This document shows, piece by piece, positions 9,796 through 17,580 of a DNA stretch of 22,301 nucleotides. Source of the stretch: Stentor coeruleus (lineage: Eukaryota; Ciliophora; Heterotrichea; Heterotrichida; Stentoridae); NCBI GenBank assembly GCA_001970955.1, contig MPUH01001167.1:1-22301 (forward strand), given 5' to 3'. Made by a program: the position numbers and the translations under genes. The notes below the pieces were generated by a model. That model did no database searches. It worked only from the letters and a program-made list of their open reading frames with translations, and was not told where the DNA came from. The number at the start of each line of letters is the position of its first letter. The first letter of the stretch is position 1.

Positions 9796-10824
9796 ATGGG
9801 AACTTGCCATATAAGTGGAGAAATAGATTCAGCCGTAAGATTAAGCAGGTCAGATTTTGAATACATTAAAGCAATTGGAAGAGGAGCTCTAGGCCTAGTC
9901 TGGAGAGTTGTCCATAAAAAAACTCGTACAGAATTAGCAATAAAGGAAATAGAAAAAAATAGCATTTCATCAAAAGAGGCATTACTTTCAGTTCTCAATG
10001 AAAGAAGTCTTTTGTCAATATTAAATCACCCTTTCATCATTAACATTAACTTTGCGTTTCAGGATAAGAAAAAACTTTATTTAGGACTAGACTTAAAACT
10101 TGGAGGTGACTTAAGGTATCATATGATTAAGCGAAAACGTACTGAATCAGAAATGAAATTTATTATAGCGTGTATATTGCAAGGATTAGAATATCTTCAT
10201 TCAAGACATATTATACATAAAGATATAAAACCTGAAAATATCATATACGATGACAAAGGGTATGTGTTTATAACAGATTTTGGGACTTCTACTATATGGA
10301 AAGAAGAAAATTATTCAGAAACTTCAGGAACTCCAGGTTATATGGCTCCTGAAGTAATATGTCGTCAAAATTATAGTTTTACTTCAGATTATTTTGCTTT
10401 AGGAGTCATTTTATATGAAAATATAATAGGAACCCGCCCATATCAAGGAAGAAATCGTAAAGAAATCAGAGAAGCCATTTTAGAAAAACAAGCCAAAATC
10501 ATTCCATCTGATATCCCTGTAGACTGGAGTATTGAAGCAGTGAGTTTCTGTAACAAACTCCTTAAAAGAAAACCAAATACACGACTTGGGGCAAATGGTA
10601 TAAACGAGCTTAAATCTCATCCTTGGCTGAATGAAATCTCTGAAAAAATGCTACAAAATTTCGAACTCAAAGCCCCATTTATCCCATCTGACAATGACAA
10701 TTTTGATCATGACCATGTAAATTTCTATAGTAAATGTGAAAGGCATCAAGCAAAAACTACTAAGCACGACTTTTTAGGCTATTCGTTTATTCCATCTCCT
10801 GCATCAAATAGAAAAATTAACTAA
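9796..10824 (+). CDS. STK32/YANK-like AGC-family serine/threonine kinase
   Basis: 342 residues from the ATG at 9796 (a TTG six bases upstream also opens the frame but is an unlikely start). The kinase domain begins at about 21: glycine loop GRGALGLV (28-35), ATP-binding Lys50 in AIK, catalytic HKDIKPEN (141-148), DFG at 161-163, APE at 184-186, and SDYF in place of the usual SDWW. The LGGDLRYHM motif (102-110) and the overall layout match the STK32 (YANK) branch. The N-terminus MGTCHIS suggests acylation of Gly2/Cys4, as in human STK32, although position 6 is Ile rather than Ser. The catalytic loop has HKD instead of HRD, a non-RD-type change. All key catalytic residues are present, so it should be active. 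Substrate unknown. Only 24 bp separate it from the next gene. Confidence 0.92.
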   Translation: MGTCHISGEIDSAVRLSRSDFEYIKAIGRGALGLVWRVVHKKTRTELAIKEIEKNSISSKEALLSVLNERSLLSILNHPFIININFAFQDKKKLYLGLDLKLGGDLRYHMIKRKRTESEMKFIIACILQGLEYLHSRHIIHKDIKPENIIYDDKGYVFITDFGTSTIWKEENYSETSGTPGYMAPEVICRQNYSFTSDYFALGVILYENIIGTRPYQGRNRKEIREAILEKQAKIIPSDIPVDWSIEAVSFCNKLLKRKPNTRLGANGINELKSHPWLNEISEKMLQNFELKAPFIPSDNDNFDHDHVNFYSKCERHQAKTTKHDFLGYSFIPSPASNRKIN

Positions 10825-10848
10825 TGTATTACTTAAGCATATATAATA

Positions 10849-11211
10849 ATGGAAAACTCTCAAGTTAAAAAATCTTTTTATCTTTGGTCTGGAGTTTGTT
10901 TTGGGTTTTTACTATTTCTTGTAATAATTTATCAAAGCAATGCAGAAAATTATTGGGAACCTTTAATGAAAAAAGTTACAAGTGTTAGTGATAGTTTTAA
11001 ATCAAATCTCATTGACTTTAAAACCTTACATAGTATAAATAAAGAGATTTATAGCTTAACATCTTTTCTAAGTACAACTGTAAACTGTTCTTTGCCTATT
11101 ATTGACTTCAATATATCAGTAGCAAAAACAGATATAAGGATTGCTATATTTAAGTATGCAGATAATTTTTTTTTCTTTACTAGAAGCCTTAGAAGGTACT
11201 TTTTTTACTAA
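10849..11211 (+). CDS. Small single-pass membrane protein, unrecognised
   Basis: 120 residues. One clear membrane segment at about 11-28 (LWSGVCFGFLLFLVIIY) lies after a short basic N-terminus, so it is a signal anchor or uncleaved signal. The rest is hydrophilic with a few Cys and ends in an aromatic and Arg-rich tail after a poly-T stretch. It starts 24 bp after the kinase stop, in the same frame; two in-frame TAA codons lie between, and no GT...AG intron of 15-16 nt removes them, so I treat it as a separate gene. A 17-nt GT...AG segment at its 3' end could give an alternative C-terminus, but that is weak. No family recognised. Confidence 0.55.
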   Translation: MENSQVKKSFYLWSGVCFGFLLFLVIIYQSNAENYWEPLMKKVTSVSDSFKSNLIDFKTLHSINKEIYSLTSFLSTTVNCSLPIIDFNISVAKTDIRIAIFKYADNFFFFTRSLRRYFFY

Positions 11212-11345
11212 GAGCCTTCAATTCTTCCTCAATATAGTTCTCTCCTTTGTTAACCTTACAGCCATAAAAATATCATACTTCACATAAAATACCCCTCAAA
11301 ACACATAAACTCCATAATTTTAAACAGTAATAATATTAATTACTT

Positions 11346-12800
11346 CTAGCTAAACTCAAAATGCTCAACAGGATGCAAAACATTCTTCGCTTGGTTTTCT
11401 GAATCTAACTCAAGTTCCAAGTTCTCAATCGCTTCAACCATCTCTTTATTATTACAATCAATAATCTCCCAAAGCACCTCAATAACCCCTTGTTCAAAAA
11501 ACTCATCTTTACACTCTTTACTTCTTTCAACCATATCACAACAAGCAAAAATCACATTTTCTGCACATTCACTAATAAAAACTTTCTCAATCTCATTCAA
11601 AATCTTAAAAAACCCAAGCTTCAAAAACAATTCATAATTATACTTGAAATATATTATCACATCAGTGACAAAGGTCAAAGCCATAACAACTTTCATCTTA
11701 TCAAAAGATTTTAAATCATCAAATGCATCTTGTAAATATTCATCATTAATATGCTCATAAGCAAATTTAATATCAACAGCCAAAGCTACACATTTAAGTG
11801 CTTCAAATTTTATATCAAAGTTTCTATTCGGCAAATGCTGTGTAAAATAAATCTCTCCATCATATTTTTTTATATCGCTTTTTATGATATCTTTCATATT
11901 AGAATGAAGAAAGATTATGAATATTTTCAAAGCAGTCAAGATCTGTCTATCGCTACCAGAGGATAATGCTAAAAATGTTAAATAAAATTTTCTTTTAAGT
12001 AAAATTTCTTTAAACATATGCTTTTGCCTTGATTTATCGAGTAAAATGTAGATGGATCTGACTAAATATTCATAATTTTCAGTTGAGTGGTCTTCGATTG
12101 ATTTTATCACCCATTCAAATAGAGCTTGATAGTCAGCTTTTTTATTAAATTTTTTACATAGGTAAAAAGAGATACGGCTGATACATACATTTTCATCATA
12201 AGTATTTTTTTGATTATATAAAATAGTAATTAAAGTGTTGATTTGAGATAAGGTTAAATCAAGGTATTTTATAAGGTTGTGGGTTGTTATGATGAAGTTT
12301 TTACGACTTGAACTTGTGGAAAAACATAAAATAAAAAAATCAATGTGCTGGGATTCTAAATGTGGAAGGTCTGTGAAAAAGGTGTACATATAAGCTAAGC
12401 AATTACTTGCGACTTCACAAAGATTAGCATCAAAGATTATGCTTATAAGGGAATTCGCAAGCTCTATTTCATTTCCCCCTGGGTTGAAACATGAAGAGTT
12501 TTCCATGTAGCGCTGAAGATAATCTAAAACTTGTTCTCTAAAGCTTGGAATAGACAGTCCGTGTATTAAAGCTTCATTTTTTAACTTTGGATCATCACTC
12601 AAAAGTCCTGGACAAGCATGAAGCAGATCAGTTGATAATACTTGACCTTTCAAATTTGAGTTTTTCCTTTCAGCATATAATAATCTGTCGCGTTTTTTCC
12701 TACGGAGTTGAACTGCCCAATCTTCTCTTTCTTTTTTAAATAAGTCTGGGTTGTGGACTTTCATAAAAGTTGAATTCCTTTCCTTCATCTGTTGTTCCAT
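11346..12800 (-). CDS. Importin-alpha-like protein (IBB-like N-terminus and helical repeats)
   Basis: 484 residues from the ATG at 12800; the frame stays open upstream to 12941 but only a TTG lies there. Residues 20-47 (with VQLRRKKRDRLL) are basic and resemble the importin-beta-binding domain, which in importin-alpha recruits importin-beta and masks the cargo groove. The remainder is continuously alpha-helical with a repeating hydrophobic pattern like armadillo repeats. It ends in an acidic tail after an ARM-like VIEVLWEIIDCNNKEMVEAIENL stretch. Family length is about 500, so size fits. Ciliates have several divergent importin-alphas for nuclear import into two nuclei; that role is inferred. 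The ARM repeats are divergent and another helical-repeat protein is possible. Terminator TAG. Divergent from the SAXO gene. Confidence 0.6.
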   Translation of the reverse strand: MEQQMKERNSTFMKVHNPDLFKKEREDWAVQLRRKKRDRLLYAERKNSNLKGQVLSTDLLHACPGLLSDDPKLKNEALIHGLSIPSFREQVLDYLQRYMENSSCFNPGGNEIELANSLISIIFDANLCEVASNCLAYMYTFFTDLPHLESQHIDFFILCFSTSSSRKNFIITTHNLIKYLDLTLSQINTLITILYNQKNTYDENVCISRISFYLCKKFNKKADYQALFEWVIKSIEDHSTENYEYLVRSIYILLDKSRQKHMFKEILLKRKFYLTFLALSSGSDRQILTALKIFIIFLHSNMKDIIKSDIKKYDGEIYFTQHLPNRNFDIKFEALKCVALAVDIKFAYEHINDEYLQDAFDDLKSFDKMKVVMALTFVTDVIIYFKYNYELFLKLGFFKILNEIEKVFISECAENVIFACCDMVERSKECKDEFFEQGVIEVLWEIIDCNNKEMVEAIENLELELDSENQAKNVLHPVEHFEFS

Positions 12801-12982
12801 ATCTTTTATTATAAAAACTAAGTCCCCATTTGAAATACTTAAAGGGTCTTTTGTATTAGCAGAAATTAGAAGTTCAGATATTTTTCTGCCCCCTAAAAGA
12901 AGATAACTAAAAAATATAAAATGTATGAATCTCCAAAACAAAACAATTGAGTGAAATCATCTTCACCAATCAAGTCTAATTT
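12801..12982. promoter_or_regulatory. Short bidirectional promoter region
   Basis: 182 bp separate the two divergent start codons (importin-alpha-like on minus, SAXO on plus). Any promoters must be shared or overlap. The minus-strand frame of the importin-like gene is open through most of it, so an upstream coding exon cannot be excluded. A 15-nt GTTATCTTCTTTTAG lies here but lacks the GTAT start of the proven introns. Confidence 0.4.
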
Positions 12983-13792
12983 ATGAATCCTTGTATAAAA
13001 GCTTCTTTTGAAAACTGTCCAGTATCAGATCCATCACTTGGAATAATATCAGAAAATGATCATAGAGTAGGTTTATGTTTATGCAAATTCTGTGAATGTG
13101 GCCAACATACCTGTCCTAAACCTTTAGCTAAAGATCTCTACCCTAACTCTACATTTACTTCTAAATATAAGGCTGATTTCCAAAAAGCCGCTTTTACTTT
13201 ACCGTTGAAGTCAATTCCTCAGTCCTACAGGCCAAATGGTCTGAAAATGGACTTAAAGACTACAAATCAAGAGGATTTCAAGCCTTTCTCAGTAAGTCCT
13301 GTAAAAAACAAAGGCTATAACTGGCCTAATCAATCTAATTTCCGGTCATCAGGACGTTCAGCTTATGCTAATGACTTTATAAACTGGGGTCCTAATAATA
13401 TTCAGATTGAAAAACGATTTCACCCACCAGTAAGAAGCCAAGAAATTCCATTTAGAGGTCAAACCTCTTATCAAAATTCATTTAACCAAATTGACCAACA
13501 AAGAGCTGATCTTTATTGGACTAATGGTTCAGATTTAAATGCAGCTGGAAGAAATCGCCCTAGGACCTAAACATGCTGTACATTTCAAACAACTTATGGT
13601 TATAATATGCAGGATTTTTCTAAAAATGAACTTAATAAGCTTATTAAAGTTGTCCCTGGCTCTCAAGAATTGTTTCCTAGTGTCCCTGTGAACTTCTCCA
13701 CAACTTCAAAGTCTTTTCATCAAGGATTTGTATCTGAGTCTAAAGACCCAAGAGCTGTACGTCTTGCTTTGCATAAGAAATTAGTTAAATAA
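12983..13792 (+). CDS. SAXO-family axonemal microtubule stabiliser, interrupted by an in-frame TAA
   Basis: The first open part, 12983-13570, gives 195 residues. The same frame continues after a TAA (13568-13570) to a TAA at 13790-13792, for 268 sense codons in all. The N-terminus has the SAXO cysteine cluster CLCKFCECGQHTC (residues 32-44). Behind it are repeats built on T/S-x-Y-x-x-x-F: TSKYKADF, RSAYANDF and QTSYQNSF before the stop, then QTTYGYNMQDF and TSKSFHQGF after it. SAXO proteins bind and stabilise microtubules of cilia and basal bodies. The repeats on both sides of the TAA show that the downstream part was coding. No 15-16-nt GT...AG intron covers the stop. It may be a recent nonsense change (CAA to TAA would suffice), a sequence error, readthrough, or a truncated but functional protein. 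Confidence 0.8.
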
Positions 13793-13939
13793 TTTTAAGT
13801 TTTATTAAGCTTGAATATTTTATGTATTTTTTTTATGATATTTTTGAAGCTATGCTTGAAATATAGATTATTTGGTGTGCAATTTAAATAATGTTGTGGA
13901 TTATATATAATAATATAGGTGGAAAAAAATCATTAATTT
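13793..13939. other. Non-coding spacer between SAXO and the Rab pseudogene
   Basis: AT-rich, T/G-leaning on the plus strand. No feature seen. Confidence 0.5.
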
Positions 13940-14639
13940 CCCTAAAATTAATATTAAATATAAGCCATCTGAAAATTCAGTAGCATCCTTTTTAACGCCT
14001 TCATGGTTTTTTAATTCGAGTTTCCTTGCTGCATTTTTTATATCCTCAGAAAGTTTATAAGCTTTCTTACTTTTTCCAAATACTTTCTACTAATTTCAAG
14101 AAATCTTCATTAGTATTCATCCTTGCTTTTGATGAACACAGAAGCCCAGCAATAATTTTTTTGAGCTAGTAAATTGATTTATAATAGCTTCTGTTATTGT
14201 AGATTCTTGATTATGAAGATCCGTTTTATCAGCACAAAGAACCATAGGAATAAGTTGACTGATCTTCCATACATACATTTTCATCAACACTTATTTTCCA
14301 AAGATAAGCTTATTCAAAACTTTTTTCTCTTTTAGCATCATTTACAATTAATCCCCCATTTTGCATCCCTACAATAAAACTTAGAAATTCCTCCAAGTCG
14401 ATCTTGCCCTGCTAAGTCCTATAATTGAATTCTAAAACTTTCACTTTTAATTTCTAATATTTTGAGTCCCGAATTCACAACCAATTGTTTCTTTGTATTT
14501 TTCTGAAAAACTATTGTATACAATTCGTTTTACTAATAAAATTTTACCAATACCAACTTCTATTGTATACAATTCGGTTTACTAATAAAATTTTACCAAT
14601 ACCAACTTCTCCTATGACTAGAATTTTATAGAAATTCAT
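13940..14639 (-). pseudogene. Decayed Rab-like small GTPase
   Basis: Starting at the ATG at 14639, the minus strand reads MNFYKILVIGEVGIGK, the beginning of a small GTPase. Further Rab-like blocks follow in changing frames: the switch I region KYKETIGCEFG, then RIQL-stop-DLAGQD (switch II, with TAG at 14419-14421 where Trp is expected), GLIVNDAKREKSFE followed by TAA (14310-14312), MVLCADKTDL (for the NKxD base-binding motif), and CSSKA (for SAK). Lesions: a 49-bp tandem duplication that shifts the frame at the P-loop, at least three other frameshifts, and nonsense codons. The P-loop also has Ile where Ser/Thr should follow Lys. An open frame at 14067 ends one reading; a Lys-rich tail continues in another to about 13940. 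No 15-16-nt introns repair it. It lies 51 bp upstream-side of the next gene's stop. Confidence 0.85.
14513..14610 (-). repeat. 49-bp tandem duplication in the GTPase pseudogene
   Basis: Copies 14513-14561 and 14562-14610 differ by one base (cgttttac against cggtttac). It duplicates the P-loop coding region. 49 is not a multiple of 3, so the duplication breaks the frame. Confidence 0.95.
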
Positions 14640-14690
14640 GTATTACTATTATTAAAAAATTATGATATTTTGATTAGTAATAAAAAAAAA

Positions 14691-15518
14691 TTAGTCAAAC
14701 ATACCCCGCAAAACTTTAGGTTTAGGGTTTTTGACTTTGGGGAGCTTCATTAATAATTCTCCTCCTACTGGGAATTTGTTAATTATATTCATACCTCTAA
14801 AACTTTGGGTGAAAATATCATGATTTTCTGGTGTAGACAAATTACGAATTTTATCTTTTTCTTCTATTTCCTCACCAATTTTCATCTTGAATGATAAATC
14901 TTTTACAGCAGGAAGCCTAGGTGTTGCTTCTACAGAACTCAAACAAAACATTTTTTCCTCATCTTCTTTTTTACGAACATTTTTACCATAATCTTCAAAA
15001 TACTGCCCGAGTCTTTTATTTCTAATCTCTCCAGTTCCAAAACTAAGAATTTCTTTTTTTAATTTAACATTATAATGATTTGTTATTTTTGCTTTAGAAT
15101 TATTTTCAATTGAATAGCTTTTAGTATATCTAGACTTATAATGACTTGAAATAGAGCTTGATGAATTATAGCTTAGATTATTTAAAAGATCTTTTGGTGG
15201 TGATTTTGATTTAGATCCTGATAAAAGGGTATAGGTAGAGTAGTCTAATTCTGCAGGTCCTGTTGCTATACTTGGCATACGTCTTTTTGCTATGAACCAT
15301 TCTTCGATTTTTGTTAAGAGTTTATCCTGTATAGAAATATCGTGAGTTTGAGTTACTTCTGTTAGAAGGGATTCAAGATTTTTATAGAAATTGGCTTTCC
15401 ATTGTTCTGATGAATAATCAATCAAAGATATTTTTGATTGTTGAAGACTGGGCTTATGGTAGGTTAATAGCTGGGATTTCAGAAATTGGAATTTTGCATT
15501 TTTGTCAAGAGACTCCAT
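14691..15518 (-). CDS. Unrecognised 275-residue protein
   Basis: A single open frame from the ATG at 15518 to a TAA at 14691. It is hydrophilic throughout, without membrane segments or catalytic motifs. Three parts can be seen: a helical N-terminus (about 1-80), a Ser/Tyr/Lys-rich low-complexity middle (about 95-145, including SSSSISS), and a charged region with YFEDYGKNVRKKEDEEK near 190 followed by a Pro/Lys-rich C-terminus. The Ser-rich part may be a phosphorylation target, which is inference. The upstream DNA is strongly T/G-rich on the plus strand (15541-15720: 33 G, 3 C), the signature seen upstream of other minus-strand genes. Function unknown; possibly ciliate-specific. Confidence 0.7.
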   Translation of the reverse strand: MESLDKNAKFQFLKSQLLTYHKPSLQQSKISLIDYSSEQWKANFYKNLESLLTEVTQTHDISIQDKLLTKIEEWFIAKRRMPSIATGPAELDYSTYTLLSGSKSKSPPKDLLNNLSYNSSSSISSHYKSRYTKSYSIENNSKAKITNHYNVKLKKEILSFGTGEIRNKRLGQYFEDYGKNVRKKEDEEKMFCLSSVEATPRLPAVKDLSFKMKIGEEIEEKDKIRNLSTPENHDIFTQSFRGMNIINKFPVGGELLMKLPKVKNPKPKVLRGMFD

Positions 15519-17106
15519 GAGAAAGGCTTATGGTATTATAGTAGATTATTTGGATACAAAGAATATGATTTATTATGTATGATATTATGTTATTTTTAAT
15601 GTTTTTTTGTTGTTGTGATGATGATAGTTATGTATAAAATAATCTGGATTTTATTATTTATAGAAGGATATTATGGTAAGATATACTGTTATAAAATTTT
15701 GTTAAAGGTATGTGGATAAAACTTTATTTGGGTGTTTGGATTATATGATGTACAAATTAAGATTATATTTATCTTATTAAGAAAGTAAAGAGTTTAAATA
15801 TTTATCAAATTTAGGATTAGGTAAGGTTTATCCTTAACCAAGTACTAAACTATAATCTAATAACTTAGTAAATCCATTAATTCTTTATGTTGTTTTATTT
15901 TTTCTCAGAAATTATCCAAGTTTTCTTGTTTCATAGAAATACTTCAATATTAAATACCCTTATCAAATTTTCGTTCTAAAAATCAGATCATTGAATCTCT
16001 CAGGAAAAAATCTACTTCTCTTACTTCTGATACTTCAGATTTGCTCAAGGTTTGTAGTTAATAAAGTTTGTAGACTTTATTCTCTTTTGATATAAAAAGC
16101 TAACAAAAAGTTATATTAAAAAATACGTTTACTTACTATCCGAAGCTTAAAAATATCTTCAGAATAAAACTTAACAAATTTTTTTCTTTCTTTTTTACAA
16201 TTAAATGCAACCCGCTGTATAAATTAATTGATTACTATATTGCAAGCATACTCTCAGAATAGTTATCATTTTTTAATTATAAATCAATATAAAGTATAAT
16301 AAACTATTGAATAAACTCTTAAAAATTTATTTGTTTTATATCAATACATCATCGTATTATATTGAAAAAAAAACATATAATATATACTTTAATATATGTC
16401 TGAATGTATTTTAAATATATATTAATCATAATAAATTCGAACATAGTCATAAAACTTAAAATCCTCTTCTCATTTTTATAGAATTTTTATTCTTTTCTAT
16501 AACTATAATACTTTTAAATGTCATTCTTAACAACTAATCTTCAAATATTAAAAAATCTTCTTAAAAAAAAAATAAAGTGCTTAATTAAACCAAAAACCTT
16601 CTAAGAGAAAATTAATTTACTAGCATACTTTAGTTAAAGAAAATATAAGTGCTTAATTAAACCAAAAACCTTCTAAGAGAAAATTAATTTACTAGCATAC
16701 TTTAGTTAACGAAATTATACAATTAAAAATGATTAAGTAAACACTATTTTAAATCAAAACTGCATATAAAAAAACAACAAATAATGAAATCATGACCAAA
16801 GAATAGAAAATTATGCATTCTGAAATTAGAAATACATGAAACTTTAAAAGCCATTAACTTTATATAATAAAAACATCACATGGTCTTATACTTTAATATA
16901 ACAATTTCAAAAACTCATATAAAATAATTAATCCTGATTTTTTTCCTTTAATCTCACTCAATCAAAATGTTTTAAATACAATTTCCCATACTAAAGCGAT
17001 TCTTCCACTAAATATTCCTCCCAACTTCTAAAGAATTTTTATTTCAAACAGATCAGAAAATATTAATTTCATCAACAATACAACTTTATTCGAATATTAC
17101 TAGGTT
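15519..17106. other. 1.6-kb intergenic region with a skew switch and a tandem duplication
   Basis: T/G-rich on the plus strand to about 15780, then increasingly A/C-rich. No gene supported. A 36-codon stretch at about 15960-16065 (plus) looks mildly protein-like but lacks a start. A 72-bp-period duplication lies at 16575-16718. No tRNA or mobile element seen. Confidence 0.5.
16575..16718. repeat. Intergenic tandem duplication, 72-bp period
   Basis: Copy 1 begins at 16575 and copy 2 at 16647, both with AAGTGCTTAATTAAACC. They are near identical for about 64 bases, then diverge at the end (ttaaagaaaatat against ttaacgaaattat). Confidence 0.93.
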
Positions 17107-17580
17107 TTACATAACTAAACACATGCAAGTTTTTTTCTTCAACTCTTTTCGATTGCTCTCAAATATTTTTAATTGTTTGACAAAACTTGGGTTAGGATAT
17201 GCAGTCGGATGTAATTTGCTTATATATCTAAAAGCTTTACTATAAGACATATCGCACTGATAAATGAGATATGCGATAACAATTGAAGGACTTCTAGAAA
17301 TTCCTAGGTTGCAATGCACAAGAACGTTTTCTCTTGAGTTCAAAGCAGATTGAATAAATCTTATAGCTTCATCAAAGTAAGGTTTCAAATTAAATCTTTT
17401 GGTGTCTAAAATATCAAGTTTACGGTAATTAAAATCCTTAGGGAATTTCGGGTTTAGTTCTTTGGCACATATCAGAATATGTGAGATGCTTTTATCCAGT
17501 AAAAAATTTATATTGGAAGCACATGGTGAATCACTTATAAATAGTCCAGGGATAATTTGATGAAAATTATATGTACTCAT
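17107..17580 (-). CDS. Dual-specificity protein phosphatase with a CAAX-like C-terminus
   Basis: 157 residues, the size of a minimal atypical DUSP. The active-site loop is HCNLGISRSPS (89-99), with nucleophile Cys90 and phosphate-binding Arg96; Asp59 in ILDTKRFNL is in the place of the general acid. The AYLIY and KAFRYI segments behind the loop also fit. It should remove phosphate from Tyr and/or Ser/Thr. The C-terminus is KELKKKTCMCLVM: a final CLVM fits the CAAX prenylation rule (Met last favours farnesyl), with a second Cys and a basic patch just before, as in membrane-anchored Ras-like proteins. Membrane anchoring is therefore inferred. Atypical DUSPs usually lack a CAAX box; the PRL phosphatases have one, but this active site and layout are DUSP-like. 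Terminator TAA. Confidence 0.9.
   Translation of the reverse strand: MSTYNFHQIIPGLFISDSPCASNINFLLDKSISHILICAKELNPKFPKDFNYRKLDILDTKRFNLKPYFDEAIRFIQSALNSRENVLVHCNLGISRSPSIVIAYLIYQCDMSYSKAFRYISKLHPTAYPNPSFVKQLKIFESNRKELKKKTCMCLVM

Noticed and set aside
11195-11211. 17-nt GT...AG segment giving another C-terminus to the small membrane protein
   Set aside because: Length and poly-T content differ from the three supported introns, and neither C-terminus can be judged by homology.
12801-12941. N-terminal extension of the importin-alpha-like protein
   Set aside because: The frame is open but starts only at a TTG; no ATG in frame, and the in-frame upstream ATG candidates run into a stop.
13540-13620. 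An intron removing the SAXO TAA
   Set aside because: The only GT...AG pairs nearby lie wholly before or wholly after the stop, or have lengths of 18 nt and more; none covers 13568-13570 at 15-16 nt.
15960-16065. 36-codon plus-strand stretch with protein-like Ser/Thr/Lys pattern
   Set aside because: No start codon, too short, and no convincing 15-16-nt intron links it to a neighbour.
16425-16450. TTCGAA motif as a possible tRNA T-loop
   Set aside because: No matching acceptor, D or anticodon arms around it on either strand.
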